Positions 16,857 to 26,291 are shown, counted from the first letter of the stretch. The stretch: 51,575 nucleotides of DNA from Streptococcus suis (GCF_002960445.1 NZ_POJD01000459.1:1-51575), one strand, 5' to 3'. A program made the numbers and translations. The notes: a model not told the origin generated them from the letters alone.

Positions 16857-17330
16857 TCAACAAAAATCCTTTAAATGTTCTTGCAAATCCCGAAGCATAT
16901 TCTTGCGACCATTGAAACTCTGACCACTGATGAGTTTTTCATAATTTTCCAATTGGTCCATAGACAAATTTTTCCGATAATCTCTCAAGGCACCTCTCAA
17001 CATCACTAGCTCGTCATTAACCAAACCAGGTGATTGGATGAGATGTGATAGGTCGTGAATGTCTTCATGGGGCAAACGGTCAAACTTGCGCTTCTGACTT
17101 TCCTGTCTGCGAACTCGGTCCTTAACCCGATTTCGGAATTTAACCTTGAAATAACAATACAGCTGAGCTCTTTCCTCAATCAACCAAGGTTGATCTTCCA
17201 ATAGTTCGAACAAAGTCATCATACCTTCCTGTTCCCAATCATCTCTGTCCCACAGTTTGATATAAAACTCTTTTCGAGCCTTGTTGACAATCCCTTTTAC
17301 GCTATCATACACCTTTTCAAATTCCATCAT
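16857..17330 (-). CDS. comX: Competence sigma factor ComX (SigX)
   Basis: A 157-residue alternative sigma factor that directs RNA polymerase to late competence genes carrying cin-boxes. The pattern matches streptococcal ComX: an N-terminal region 2 with YDSVKGIVNKARKEFYIKLWDRDDWEQEGM (in part), then YFKVKFRNRVKDRVRRQESQKRK, a strong family signature, and a C-terminal NGRKNMLRDLQEHLK recognition helix. The start is one of two adjacent ATGs (17330 or 17327) behind AGGAG. A frame upstream to 17390 would run through the promoter and is rejected. It lies 203 bases downstream of rpsD on the same strand but has its own inducible promoter. Confidence 0.92.
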   Translation of the reverse strand: MMEFEKVYDSVKGIVNKARKEFYIKLWDRDDWEQEGMMTLFELLEDQPWLIEERAQLYCYFKVKFRNRVKDRVRRQESQKRKFDRLPHEDIHDLSHLIQSPGLVNDELVMLRGALRDYRKNLSMDQLENYEKLISGQSFNGRKNMLRDLQEHLKDFC

Positions 17331-17376
17331 CCTATCTCCTTTGTTTGATGGTTTAAGTTTATCGAAAAGGGAGTTC

Positions 17377-17398
17377 TTTATACAGGACATTTTTGTCC
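17377..17398 (-). promoter_or_regulatory. comX promoter with ComR-type palindrome
   Basis: A perfect 14-base inverted repeat GGACATTTTTGTCC (arms GGACA/TGTCC, 17385-17398) stands directly before TATAAA (minus strand, 17377-17382). ComR of ComRS-type streptococci binds a GACA-N-TGTC palindrome at this spot when loaded with XIP peptide (family knowledge). No normal -35 is present, as expected of an activator-dependent promoter. comR and comS themselves are not in the window. Confidence 0.75.
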
Positions 17399-17483
17399 AA
17401 CTGACATTACTTAGATTATTCCACTATCTCCTTAGAGGCGACAAAAAGGGGAGCAACCCCAGAAATCAACGTTTTAAGACAAA

Positions 17484-17508
17484 GCAAAAAGCCCACTGCT
17501 GTAGGCTT
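17484..17508 (-). terminator. rpsD terminator
   Basis: The minus strand has AGCCTAC, loop AGCA and GTGGGCT (one G-U pair), then TTTTTGCTTTG, about 22 bases beyond the rpsD stop. It isolates comX from rpsD transcription. Confidence 0.75.
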
Positions 17509-17529
17509 CTTACGATATAAAGTCTTATC

Positions 17530-18141
17530 TTAGAGCATTTTGTTGTAGAATTCTACGACAAGAGCTTCGTTGATTTCTGGGTTGATTTCATCGCGTTCTG
17601 GCAAGCGAGTCAATGAACCTTCAAGCTTTTCAGCATCGAATGATACGAAAGCTGGACGGCCAAGAGTTGCTTCAACAGCTTCAAGGATAGCTGGAACTTT
17701 GATTGACTTCTCACGAACTGAGATAACTTGACCAACTTCAACGCGGAATGATGGGATATCAACACGTTTGCCGTCAACAAGGATATGACCATGGTTTACG
17801 AATTGACGTGCTTGACGACGAGTAGTTGCCAAACCAAGACGGTAAACAACGTTGTCCAAACGACGCTCCAAAAGAAGCATGAAGTTGAAACCAAGAGTAC
17901 CTTGTTTGATTTTAGTAGCTTGTACGAACAAGTTACGGAATTGTTTCTCACCCAAACCGTAAGAGAAACGCAATTTTTGTTTCTCAGCCAATTGCAAACC
18001 GTATTCTGACAATTTAGAACGGTTGTTTGGTCCGTGTTGACCTGGTACGTAGTTACGACGTGCCAATTCTTTACCTGTACCTGTCAATGACAAGCCAAGA
18101 CGACGAGCTTGTTTCCAAGATGGTCCTGTATAACGTGACAT
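17530..18141 (-). CDS. rpsD: 30S ribosomal protein S4
   Basis: A 203-residue protein, the usual length. It starts [30 protein letters not shown] (partly quoted) and holds the S4 RNA-binding domain ([30 protein letters not shown]). It binds 16S rRNA early in small-subunit assembly. It stands alone as a single-gene unit with its own promoter and a leader of about 160 bases. Confidence 0.98.
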   Translation of the reverse strand: MSRYTGPSWKQARRLGLSLTGTGKELARRNYVPGQHGPNNRSKLSEYGLQLAEKQKLRFSYGLGEKQFRNLFVQATKIKQGTLGFNFMLLLERRLDNVVYRLGLATTRRQARQFVNHGHILVDGKRVDIPSFRVEVGQVISVREKSIKVPAILEAVEATLGRPAFVSFDAEKLEGSLTRLPERDEINPEINEALVVEFYNKML

Positions 18142-18302
18142 ATGTTATGTCCTCCTAAAATAAAAAATAATTATTGTAGGAAATAACGTTTTAAGCAAAC
18201 CTGATTCGTGCAGAAGGCCTTCATCGAAACAGCAACGATTACTCTTCTTGCTGACCTTCTGTTGACGAGCTTCATTTTGCCCTGCTGTTATTTCGCACAA
18301 AG
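18142..18302 (-). ncRNA. Structured rpsD leader, probable S4 autoregulatory element
   Basis: The transcript leader folds on paper into nested helices. An outer stem pairs UUGUGC with GCACGA. The middle stem pairs CAGAAGGUC with GGCCUUCUG (9 bp with one G-U). An inner stem pairs CAGCAA with UUGCUG. S4 of Firmicutes represses its own mRNA through a structured leader, so this is the expected role. No folding program or family model was run. Confidence 0.6.
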
Positions 18303-18305
18303 GTT

Positions 18306-18334
18306 AGTATAGCACAAAAAAAAGGCTCTGTAAA
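18306..18334 (-). promoter_or_regulatory. rpsD promoter
   Basis: The minus strand has TTTACA (18329-18334), a 17-base spacer and TATACT (18306-18311) with a TG one base ahead. The -35 lies inside the terminator of the upstream thiol-redox operon. Confidence 0.7.
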
Positions 18335-18345
18335 GCCTTTTTCAT
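18313..18345 (-). terminator. Terminator of the ccdA-tlpA operon
   Basis: The minus strand reads AAAGGCT, loop TTACAG, AGCCTTT and further Ts, just beyond the thioredoxin-like gene. It shares bases with the rpsD -35. Confidence 0.8.
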
Positions 18346-18350
18346 CGTTC

Positions 18351-18914
18351 TTATTGCATTTCTTCCAATAATTCAACCAGCTTATCCTTTTGAACCTGTC
18401 CCGCAAAGGAAACCTTGAGGGTCCCATCACTATTGATAAGGATATGTGTCGGAAAAGCAGCAATACCAAAATGTGTCATAGCCTGATCTTTGGTATCAAA
18501 TAAGACTGGATAGGTCGCTCCTAACTCACTGGCCTTCTCCAAGATCTCATCCTTGCTCACATCCGCAGGATTAGTATTCGCAAACTCAGCATCCTTAGGT
18601 GACGTGATAGACAAGAAAATATAATCTTCCTTATCCTTGTACTCTTGGTAAACTTCCTCCAATTCAGGAATTTCCCTCTGACAAGGACCACACCAGGTCG
18701 CCCAAACATTGATGTAAATCTTTTTCCCCTTATAATCTGCTAGATTGACATCCTTCCCATCCTTATCCTTTAGGGAAAAATCTAGCGTGACCGATTGATT
18801 TGCCTGTAAAGTCGACTCAGTAGAAGACGGACTGACCAATGGTAAAAGGGAACAGGCAGTCAAAACAAAACAAGAAACAAGTAAGCAAACGACAATCGAT
18901 ACCAATTTTTTCAT
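18351..18914 (-). CDS. TlpA/ResA-like thioredoxin-fold lipoprotein
   Basis: A 187-residue surface thiol-disulfide protein. It has a lipoprotein signal with lipobox LTAC (C21), then a TlpA-type domain whose active site is WCGPC (C75 and C78). It probably passes electrons received from the CcdA protein encoded just upstream to surface proteins. In pneumococcus the equivalent ccdA-etrx pair serves a methionine sulfoxide reductase (family knowledge), but no msrAB gene is adjacent here. The gap to ccdA is 18 bases. Confidence 0.88.
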   Translation of the reverse strand: MKKLVSIVVCLLVSCFVLTACSLLPLVSPSSTESTLQANQSVTLDFSLKDKDGKDVNLADYKGKKIYINVWATWCGPCQREIPELEEVYQEYKDKEDYIFLSITSPKDAEFANTNPADVSKDEILEKASELGATYPVLFDTKDQAMTHFGIAAFPTHILINSDGTLKVSFAGQVQKDKLVELLEEMQ

Positions 18915-18932
18915 AAATAAATCCTTTCTATC

Positions 18933-19628
18933 CTACTGGAAAAAACGCACAAGATGCTGGAAGAAACCTGTTAAAATACTCAAGCCTATCAAGAGCAATA
19001 AATAGCCTGAAATACGCTTGGTCCAAGCCAAATAGTGCCGATTGTTCTTGAAGAAAGCCAACATTTTCTGAGAAAAGAAGGCAACCAAAATAAAGGGAAG
19101 AATAAATCCAAGACAATAGACCAACAGCAAGATACTGCTCAACCAACCCTGCTGACTGCTAGCATAAATAAAAACAGATGCTAGAATAGGTCCAATACAT
19201 GGAGTCCAAGAAAAACTAAAGGTAAAACCCATCAGGAAAGCTAGATATGGAGTGACCTGTTTCCCTGCTTGGTACACCTTATTTTTAGCAGAAAACTCAC
19301 GCTCTAACATAGGAATATTGAACCAACCCAACTGCAAAATTCCCATCAGAACAATCAATAGACCACTGATAATCTGCAAGACTTGAGCATTTGCTTGTAA
19401 GACCCTACTCAGCAAACTAGAGGCAAATCCCAATAAGAAGAAGGTCACCGCAATCCCAACTACAAAACTCAGCGTATTGATGAGAACCTTCTTCTCTCCC
19501 TCTTTCCCTTCAGCTCCACCTGCCAACAAACCAATGTAGATAGGGAGAATGGGCAGAACACAGGGAGAAAGAAAGGACAAAATCCCCTCCACAAACAGAG
19601 TCAAAAACGTAAACCATTGCAAGTCCAT
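18933..19628 (-). CDS. ccdA: CcdA/DsbD-like transmembrane electron carrier
   Basis: About 231 residues with six hydrophobic segments. The two conserved cysteines lie in LSPCVLPILPIY (C23) and FSWTPCIGPILAS, the paired redox cysteines of CcdA. It moves electrons from cytoplasmic thioredoxin across the membrane to the TlpA-like lipoprotein. The start at 19628 follows an AAGGAG site; the upstream TTG- or ATG-type alternative at 19652 is not preferred. Confidence 0.9.
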   Translation of the reverse strand: MDLQWFTFLTLFVEGILSFLSPCVLPILPIYIGLLAGGAEGKEGEKKVLINTLSFVVGIAVTFFLLGFASSLLSRVLQANAQVLQIISGLLIVLMGILQLGWFNIPMLEREFSAKNKVYQAGKQVTPYLAFLMGFTFSFSWTPCIGPILASVFIYASSQQGWLSSILLLVYCLGFILPFILVAFFSQKMLAFFKNNRHYLAWTKRISGYLLLLIGLSILTGFFQHLVRFFQ

Positions 19629-19663
19629 ACCAAACTCCTTTTTATCTAGCACAAAAATGATTT

Positions 19664-19714
19664 TGAAAGCGTTTTATGTACTAATATTATAACACACTGC
19701 TTTGCCTTAGTCAA
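19664..19714 (-). promoter_or_regulatory. ccdA promoter with possible CcpA (cre) site
   Basis: The minus strand shows TTGACT (19709-19714), 17 bases, then TATAAT (19686-19691). Downstream, ATAAAACGCTTTCA (19664-19677) matches 12 of 14 positions of the cre consensus TGWAANCGNTNWCA, in the early transcribed region where CcpA usually represses. The cre assignment is tentative. Confidence 0.55.
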
Positions 19715-19736
19715 TATATCGTTTGGTTAAACCATA

Positions 19737-19759
19737 CAAAAAAGCCTGCAAATACAGGC
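19737..19759 (-). terminator. Terminator of the gdpP-rplI-dnaB-veg block
   Basis: The minus strand has GCCTG, loop TATTTG, CAGGC, TTTTTTG, nine bases beyond the Veg-like gene. Confidence 0.85.
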
Positions 19760-19767
19760 CTCCATTC

Positions 19768-20019
19768 CTAGTCCAAGTAATGAATTAAAATCTTTTCCGT
19801 CAATACATCTGAGTAAGTATAGGATTCTACAAACGTATTGTTTGGATCTTCAAACTCAACGATAAACAAAGACTGATAAACTTCTGTAATCCGACCTTGC
19901 TTATTCTTCTCACGCTTACGACCATTTTCAAGGGTCAACTCGACAATCTGGCCCTCGTGGTCTTTAATATCTTGTTTGATCTGCTTCATCTTAGCAACAT
20001 CTGTAAATGCATCACTCAT
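19768..20019 (-). CDS. Veg-family small protein
   Basis: An 83-residue protein with the Veg pattern: IKQDIKDHEGQIVELTLENGRKREKNKQGRITEVYQSLFIVEFE (quoted in pieces: GRKREKNKQGRITEVY, SLFIVEFE) and a C-terminal SYTYSDVLTE. Veg of Bacillus subtilis is a short Sm-like-fold protein that stimulates biofilm matrix genes and is encoded near the origin. Streptococcal function is unknown. It lies three bases from the dnaB stop, in the same direction. Confidence 0.85.
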   Translation of the reverse strand: MSDAFTDVAKMKQIKQDIKDHEGQIVELTLENGRKREKNKQGRITEVYQSLFIVEFEDPNNTFVESYTYSDVLTEKILIHYLD

Positions 20020-20022
20020 TCT

Positions 20023-21378
20023 CTATCCATCCTCTCTCTTGGAAATACTTGCAAATTTGTTGTATTCTTTTTGGAACATCAATTCCACCGTACCACGCGC
20101 ACCGGAACGGTTTTTCTCAATAATCACTTCAACCGTGTTATTTGGAATAGCTCCTTCTTCCTGCTCGCCACGTTCATAGTAATCATCACGATACAAGAAG
20201 GCAACGATATCCGCATCCTGCTCGATAGACCCTGACTCACGGATATCAGACAAAACAGGACGCTTGTCCTGACGTTGTTCCACACCACGCGATAACTGAC
20301 TGAGGGCGATAACTGGAACTTTCAATTCCTTGGCCAAAATCTTCAACTGACGGGAAATTTCCGAAACCTCTTGTTGACGGTTTTCCCGGCCCGTTCCAGT
20401 AATCAACTGAAGATAGTCAATCAAAATCAAGCCCAGATTGCCTGTTTCCTGAGCCAACTTCCGTGACCGCGAACGGATTTCCGTAATCTTAATACCTGGT
20501 GTATCATCAATGTAAATGCTAGCCCGAGCCAAATTAGCCTGAGCCACCATATACTTGTTCCACTCTTCCTGCGTCAAATGACCCGTACGAATGGAACGCG
20601 AATTGATGACCCCCTCAGAAGCCAACATACGGTCCACCAAGCTCTCCGCACCCATCTCCAAAGAAAAGATGGCGACGGTCAAACCTAATTTTGTTCCAAT
20701 ATTTTGTGCAATATTGAGAGCAAAGGCCGTCTTACCAACCGCAGGACGAGCCGCAAGAATAATCAGCTCTTCCTCATGCAGACCCGTTGTCATGGCATCA
20801 AGGGCAGGATAGCCAGTCGCAATACCTGTAATGTCCGAAGTCTGCTTGGCACGGGTTTCAAGATTGTCAAAGTTGATATTCAAAACATCATCAATCCGCT
20901 TGAAACCACTTCGACTGGCACCTTCACTGACATCAATTAAGGCTTTTTCAGCATTGGCGATAATGTCATCTGAACCATCCGCACCCTCATAAGCCTGATT
21001 AACTGCATCCGTCAAACGAGCAATCAGCTTACGAAGGTTGGATTTTTCCGCGACAATCTTGGCATAGAATTCCGCATTGGCCGCCGTCGGTACCGAACTA
21101 ATGATTTCAGCCAAGTAAGCCAAACCACCAATATTCTCCAAATCACCATGATTGACCAGGTAGTTGCGCATGGTGGTCGCATCAATAGCCTCATTCTTAT
21201 CAGAAAGGGCAATCATGGCCTTGAAAATCAGCTTATGGGCATGCTTGAAAAAATCCTCTGCCTCGATATATTCACGAACAAAGACCAACTTGCCTTCATC
21301 AAGGAAAATAGCTCCCAAGACCGACTGTTCAGCCAGAATATCCTGCGGTTGCACCCGCAATTCATCTAAGTCTGCCAA
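20023..21378 (-). CDS. dnaB: Replicative DNA helicase DnaB
   Basis: A 451-residue DnaB-type hexameric helicase (called DnaC in Bacillus). The N-terminal domain (QPQDILAEQSVLGAIFLDE) leads to a RecA-like C-terminal ATPase with Walker A ARPAVGKTAF (K216), the Walker B strand LGLILIDYLQLI, and the arginine-rich end VIIEKNRSGARGTVEL. The start is a TTG behind a near-perfect AGGAGGTG seven bases upstream, so the non-ATG start is well supported. It sits 34 bases after rplI, the common Firmicute arrangement gdpP-rplI-dnaB. Confidence 0.97.
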   Translation of the reverse strand: MADLDELRVQPQDILAEQSVLGAIFLDEGKLVFVREYIEAEDFFKHAHKLIFKAMIALSDKNEAIDATTMRNYLVNHGDLENIGGLAYLAEIISSVPTAANAEFYAKIVAEKSNLRKLIARLTDAVNQAYEGADGSDDIIANAEKALIDVSEGASRSGFKRIDDVLNINFDNLETRAKQTSDITGIATGYPALDAMTTGLHEEELIILAARPAVGKTAFALNIAQNIGTKLGLTVAIFSLEMGAESLVDRMLASEGVINSRSIRTGHLTQEEWNKYMVAQANLARASIYIDDTPGIKITEIRSRSRKLAQETGNLGLILIDYLQLITGTGRENRQQEVSEISRQLKILAKELKVPVIALSQLSRGVEQRQDKRPVLSDIRESGSIEQDADIVAFLYRDDYYERGEQEEGAIPNNTVEVIIEKNRSGARGTVELMFQKEYNKFASISKREDG

Positions 21379-21412
21379 GATTTCACCTCCTCACTGATGA
21401 TAATAAAACGGA

Positions 21413-21865
21413 TTAGGCTTCCTTAATGCTCAAATTGATAACACCTGTCACATCTTGATAAATTTTGACTGGTACATCAATCAAACCAAGGGCACGAATT
21501 GGGTGGTCCAATTGGATATGACGTTTGTCAATCTTAATACCAAATTGTTTTTCCAACTCTTCAGCAATCTTCTTGCTAGTAATCGAACCAAATGTACGAC
21601 CATCTGGACCAACTTTTTCGACAAATTTCACCAAAGTAGCCTCTTCTGCCAACTTCGCCTTGATAGCCTCTGCTTCTGCAACCATTTCTGCATGAGCCTT
21701 AGCTTTCGACTTTTCTTGACCACGTAGGGCACTGATTGCTTGGGTTGTAGCTTCCTTAGCCAAATTTTTCTTAATCAAGAAGTTTTGAGCATAACCTGTT
21801 GGAACTTCCTTGATTTCACCTTTTTTTCCCTGACCTTTTACATCTGCCAAAAAGATAACTTTCAT
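21413..21865 (-). CDS. rplI: 50S ribosomal protein L9
   Basis: A 150-residue protein, with the N-terminal rRNA-binding domain [20 protein letters not shown] and [13 protein letters not shown], a long connecting helix and the C-terminal domain ([18 protein letters not shown]). The ATG at 21865 has AGGTGAAG ahead and gives the standard length. The gene starts nine bases after the gdpP stop. Confidence 0.97.
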   Translation of the reverse strand: MKVIFLADVKGQGKKGEIKEVPTGYAQNFLIKKNLAKEATTQAISALRGQEKSKAKAHAEMVAEAEAIKAKLAEEATLVKFVEKVGPDGRTFGSITSKKIAEELEKQFGIKIDKRHIQLDHPIRALGLIDVPVKIYQDVTGVINLSIKEA

Positions 21866-21874
21866 CTGCTTCAC

Positions 21875-23836
21875 CTAACTTTCTTTTATTTCCTCATAAA
21901 TTTTACTGATGAGGTTTTCCTTAACTTGTTCAAGGGTTTGGTCGTAGACCTGGGCTGCAGCCAAATTAAAGTGACCACCGCCCCCCATTTCTTCCATAAT
22001 CCGCTGAACATTGACCTTGCTGTGACTTCTAGCGGAAATGGCTATGTAACCTTTGGCATTTTTGGTAACAACAAAGACTGCCTCAATGCCAGCCATATCC
22101 AATATGGTATTGGCTGCCTTACTAGGAACGATCGTGTCATACTCCAAGCTTTCCTCACCACAAGCAATCACGATATGGGGCTCTAGTTTCTCCCCACGCA
22201 AAATCAACTCATTGATTTGACGATAGGCATCGAAATCTGTCGCTGAAATCTGCTGAATTTCAAGACTATCACTGCCACGAGTCCGCAAATAGCTAGCCAC
22301 ATCGAAGGTCCGACTGGTTACCCGAGAAGTGAAATTCTTGGTATCTAGCATAATCCCAGCCATCAACAAACTGGATTGCAAACGATTGAGCTTATGACGC
22401 TTATCGTTTTGGAATTGCACCAACTCCGTCACCAATTCGCTGGCTGAGCTAGCCCCACTTTCGATATAGGTCAATACAGCATTGCTTGGAAAATCTGTAT
22501 CCCTACGATGATGATCCACAATCACAACCTGACTGAATTGCTCATAGAGCTCCTTGTCCAAGGTCAAACCAATCTTGGAATGATCAACCATGATTAACAA
22601 GGATTGGAAGGTAACCATTTTCTTGGCTTCTTCAACAGTAATCAGATTCGAACAATTTTCATCACTCAACTTTTTAATGGCCCGTGCAATATCTGGTGCC
22701 ATCTCATCAGGATTATAAACCGTATAGGCATTGTTCATGATATTTTGGGCAAAATATTGCATCCCGACTGCTGAACCCAGAGCATCCATATCCAAATTAC
22801 GGTGTCCAACCACAAAGACAGCATCCACCGATTTTAGCTTGTCAGACACTGCTGTCATCATGGCACGGGTACGGGTACGCGTCCGTTTAACTGAAGAAGC
22901 TGAGCCACCTCCAAAGAAAAGCGGTTGCTTGCTCTCATCATTTTCCTTGACAACCACCTGATCTCCGCCACGAACCTCGGCCATGTTGAGATTTTGAAGG
23001 GCCACCTGACCAATCTGATAATGGTTGCCATCACCATAGGCCAAACCCATACTAAGCGTTAAACCCAACTCCAATTTTTTAGCTTCTTCACGGAACTTAT
23101 CAATAACGGAGAACTTATTTTCAATCAGCATCTCCAAGACTGCATAATCCGTGAAAAAGTAGAAACGATCCATGGTACCACGGCGGTAGTAAATACCATA
23201 GTCGTGGCAGAAATCAGAAACAAACTGAGCCAAAAATGAATTGACCTGACTAATCTGGGAATCCGTCACCGTATCCTCAAGCTCATCATAGTTGTCAACA
23301 GAGATTATTCCAATGACTGGACGACTACCAATTAAGCTATTTGTAGCTGAATACTCTGATGAAGCATCAAAGAAGTAAAACAAACCATGATCAAAATCAA
23401 CGTTAACCAGGTATCTTTTCCCAGAAAAATTGGCATAGACACGGTCCTCATCCAGACCCACATCAATAATTTCACGCAGTTTTTTCTGGTCAAATTCCCC
23501 GTTTTCCTGAGCAAAAATAAGCTCTGCAAAGGGATTAAACCACTCCACTTGATTGCTATCTGGCCGAACCTTAATCACTCCGACCGGCATCTTATCCAGA
23601 AGCATCATCAAGCCCGAATTGGCCTGATGATTGAGATATTCAATTTGTTCTAACTCACTAAATTCGTAAGAATGTTTTTGATAGATAAATAAGGCAACCA
23701 ATACGCTTAAGCTCACTAACAGAGCAAAGATAGTAAAGGCACTTGTTGGAGAAAATTGATGGATCAGTGCCACCAATCCAAACAAGATAACGCCTATCAT
23801 GACAAAATGAATTGTCGAAAACCGAAATTTTTTCAT
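21875..23836 (-). CDS. gdpP: Cyclic-di-AMP phosphodiesterase GdpP
   Basis: A 653-residue membrane protein. Two hydrophobic segments (about residues 8-28 and 31-52) are followed by a PAS-like domain, a degenerate GGDEF domain (GLTLSMGLAYGDGNHYQI; no GGDEF motif) and a DHH/DHHA1 domain. The DHH motif is D441-H442-H443 in VIVDHHRRD, and the DHHA1 glycine segment is MGGGGHFNLAAAQV. It hydrolyses c-di-AMP to pApA, controlling osmotic and cell-wall stress responses. The ATG at 23836 follows an in-frame GTG at 23839. Confidence 0.95.
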   Translation of the reverse strand: MKKFRFSTIHFVMIGVILFGLVALIHQFSPTSAFTIFALLVSLSVLVALFIYQKHSYEFSELEQIEYLNHQANSGLMMLLDKMPVGVIKVRPDSNQVEWFNPFAELIFAQENGEFDQKKLREIIDVGLDEDRVYANFSGKRYLVNVDFDHGLFYFFDASSEYSATNSLIGSRPVIGIISVDNYDELEDTVTDSQISQVNSFLAQFVSDFCHDYGIYYRRGTMDRFYFFTDYAVLEMLIENKFSVIDKFREEAKKLELGLTLSMGLAYGDGNHYQIGQVALQNLNMAEVRGGDQVVVKENDESKQPLFFGGGSASSVKRTRTRTRAMMTAVSDKLKSVDAVFVVGHRNLDMDALGSAVGMQYFAQNIMNNAYTVYNPDEMAPDIARAIKKLSDENCSNLITVEEAKKMVTFQSLLIMVDHSKIGLTLDKELYEQFSQVVIVDHHRRDTDFPSNAVLTYIESGASSASELVTELVQFQNDKRHKLNRLQSSLLMAGIMLDTKNFTSRVTSRTFDVASYLRTRGSDSLEIQQISATDFDAYRQINELILRGEKLEPHIVIACGEESLEYDTIVPSKAANTILDMAGIEAVFVVTKNAKGYIAISARSHSKVNVQRIMEEMGGGGHFNLAAAQVYDQTLEQVKENLISKIYEEIKES

Positions 23837-23903
23837 CACTAACCTCTGCCTGCCATTTTACCACAAACCATTAGAAATTGCTAGTTTTCGCTAGCATGCA
23901 CAA

Positions 23904-23929
23904 GAAAAGAACAGCCTTAGTGACTGTCC
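23904..23929 (-). terminator. mnmG terminator
   Basis: The minus strand reads GGACAG, a 9-base loop, CTGTTC and TTTTCTTG. It includes the last bases of the mnmG gene. Confidence 0.6.
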
Positions 23930-25833
23930 TTTGATTTGTTTTTAGAAATGGAACGGCTTCGTCCTTCCAGATAGACCATGAGGATGGATATATCGGCTGG
24001 ATTGACACCGGAAATCCGACTGGCCTGGCCGATGGTTTCTGGTGAAATCAGCTTGAATTTCTGGCGGGCCTCGGTCGCAATGGAATCAATGTCATCCCAG
24101 TCAATGTCGGCTGGAATGCGTTTTTCTTCCATGCGTTTCATCTTCTCCACCTGATCCAAGGCCTTGGCAATGTAACCTTCATACTTGACCTCTGTTTCAA
24201 TCAATTCAATGGTCTTGGCATCCAAGTCCTCTGCCGCTGGGCCGATAAAGGCTACTGCATCTGCGTAGGTCACATCTGGACGACGCATGAATTCCTTGGC
24301 GGTAAGGGCATCCGTCAGAGGCTTGAAGCCCATGGCAACAACCTTTTCATTGGTTTCCTTGATTGGCTTGAGTTTGATAGACTCCAAGCGCTTCATTTCA
24401 TTGTCAAACTGGTTTTTATGGATTTGGAAAATCTGCCAGCGTTCATCATCCACCAAGCCGACCTGACGACCAATCTCCGTCAGTCGCATATCGGCATTGT
24501 CATGACGCAGAATCAAGCGATACTCCGCCCGACTGGTCAAGAGACGATAAGGTTCCACCGTTCCCTTAGTCACCAAGTCGTCAATCATAACTCCGATATA
24601 ACCGTCGCTTCGTTTCAAAATCAACTCAGGCTTGCCCTGTACCTTGAGGGCTGCATTGATACCAGCGACAATTCCCTGACCGGCTGCTTCTTCATAACCC
24701 GACGTTCCGTTGGTCTGACCTGCTGTGAAAAGCCCTGAAATCTTCTTAGTTTCAAGCGTCGCCCGCAACTGATGAGGCATAACCATATCGTACTCAATGG
24801 CGTAACCCGTCCGCATCATCTGGGCATTTTCCAAGCCTTTAATAGAGTGAATCAAGTCCTGCTGCACATCTTCCGGCAGACTGGTTGACAGCCCTTGGAC
24901 ATAGATTTCGTCTGTATTGCGACCCTCTGGCTCTAGGAAAAGCTGGTGGCGTTCCTTATCGGCAAAACGGACAATCTTGTCCTCGATTGACGGACAATAA
25001 CGGGGCCCAATCCCCTTGACAATTCCTGAAAACATAGGTGCTCGATGAAGATTGCTGTTGATAATCTCGTGGCTGGTCGCGTTGGTATAGGTCAACCAGC
25101 AAGGAATTTGATCCTGCAAATAATCCTCATCCTTGGACAAGAATGAAAAGTGATTTGGCTTTTCATCACCTGGTTGAATCTCCGTGTCTTCGTAATTTAT
25201 GGTACGAGCATTGACACGCGGTGGCGTTCCTGTCTTGAACCGACCGATTTCAAGACCAAGCTCCTTCAGATTATCCGCCAGCGTGATAGAAGCTAAACTG
25301 TTATTAGGCCCTGACGAATACTTGAGATCACCAATGATAATCTCACCACGCAGGGCAGTACCCGTCGTCACCACAACCGCCTTGGCTGAGAATTTCTGGT
25401 TGGTAGCCGTACGGACACCGATCACCTTGCCATCCTCCACCAAAATCTCATCAATCATGGTTTGACGCAGGGTCAGATTTTCCTGACGCTCCACCGTCCG
25501 CTTCATCTCTGCAGCATACTCTACTTTATCCGCCTGAGCCCGCAAGGCACGAACAGCTGGCCCCTTACCCATATTGAGCATTTTCATCTGGATATAGGTC
25601 TTGTCAATGTTGCGGCCCATTTCGCCACCCAGGGCATCGATTTCCCTTACCACAATCCCCTTGGCAGAGCCACCAATGGAGGGATTACAGGGCATAAAAG
25701 CCACCATATCCAAGTTAATAGTTGCAAGCAAGGTTTTACAGCCCATCCGACTGGCTGCCAATCCCGCCTCTACTCCCGCGTGCCCTGCACCGATCACGAT
25801 GACATCATAATTTTCTGCAAATGTGTGTGTCAT
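23917..25833 (-). CDS. mnmG: tRNA uridine-5-carboxymethylaminomethyl modification enzyme MnmG
   Basis: A 638-residue FAD protein. The N-terminal dinucleotide fold reads [21 protein letters not shown], and the family blocks [16 protein letters not shown] and [12 protein letters not shown] are present. With MnmE it installs carboxymethylaminomethyl at U34 of tRNAs reading split codon boxes. mnmA, which adds the 2-thio group to the same base, lies about 1.5 kb upstream on the same strand. The gene overlaps the preceding NUDIX gene by four bases (ATGA). Confidence 0.97.
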   Translation of the reverse strand: MTHTFAENYDVIVIGAGHAGVEAGLAASRMGCKTLLATINLDMVAFMPCNPSIGGSAKGIVVREIDALGGEMGRNIDKTYIQMKMLNMGKGPAVRALRAQADKVEYAAEMKRTVERQENLTLRQTMIDEILVEDGKVIGVRTATNQKFSAKAVVVTTGTALRGEIIIGDLKYSSGPNNSLASITLADNLKELGLEIGRFKTGTPPRVNARTINYEDTEIQPGDEKPNHFSFLSKDEDYLQDQIPCWLTYTNATSHEIINSNLHRAPMFSGIVKGIGPRYCPSIEDKIVRFADKERHQLFLEPEGRNTDEIYVQGLSTSLPEDVQQDLIHSIKGLENAQMMRTGYAIEYDMVMPHQLRATLETKKISGLFTAGQTNGTSGYEEAAGQGIVAGINAALKVQGKPELILKRSDGYIGVMIDDLVTKGTVEPYRLLTSRAEYRLILRHDNADMRLTEIGRQVGLVDDERWQIFQIHKNQFDNEMKRLESIKLKPIKETNEKVVAMGFKPLTDALTAKEFMRRPDVTYADAVAFIGPAAEDLDAKTIELIETEVKYEGYIAKALDQVEKMKRMEEKRIPADIDWDDIDSIATEARQKFKLISPETIGQASRISGVNPADISILMVYLEGRSRSISKNKSKDSH

Positions 25834-26291
25834 GTTGTTTTCTCCTTCATGTTCATAATGTGTTTAACTTGTCCATTCCAGTTTGGCAATTCCTCTGCCA
25901 GAAAAAATGGTACGACATCTAGGTTGACAAGTTTGTCAACGTCTATCCATTCACAAGCTTGTTTCAAGTTATCTTCAATCATCTCCTCAGGTATTGCTCC
26001 AATAGGCTCCACGATAAAATGAAGCTCGATATTGTGAAAGTCTATACCTTCATGTGTAAATTGATTTTCAACAACAAAAGCCAATTGATTGACACGACTG
26101 TCAACCCCTAATTCTTCTTTAACTTCTCGAACTGCAGCATCTGCTGCTACCTCATTGACCTCAACCGCACCGCCAATGGTATAATAACGGCCCTTATTAT
26201 CTTTGGTCAGGAAAATCTTCCCATCCTTTATAATCAATGCAGTCGCTCGAACACCAAAAATTTGGTTGTCAACTCTGGTTCTGAAATCCAT
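25830..26291 (-). CDS. NUDIX hydrolase, copy 1
   Basis: A 153-residue NUDIX protein. The NUDIX box reads [23 protein letters not shown] with the catalytic REVKEELG core. The opening [20 protein letters not shown] is closely similar to that of the third NUDIX protein (26729-27181), which points to local duplication. Substrate unknown. It overlaps the second NUDIX gene by 23 bases and mnmG by four. Confidence 0.85.
   Translation of the reverse strand: MDFRTRVDNQIFGVRATALIIKDGKIFLTKDNKGRYYTIGGAVEVNEVAADAAVREVKEELGVDSRVNQLAFVVENQFTHEGIDFHNIELHFIVEPIGAIPEEMIEDNLKQACEWIDVDKLVNLDVVPFFLAEELPNWNGQVKHIMNMKEKTT

Noticed and set aside
21740..22186. Long open frame antisense to rplI and gdpP
   Set aside because: Overlaps two certain genes, has no ribosome site and its residues look like reverse reading of coding DNA.
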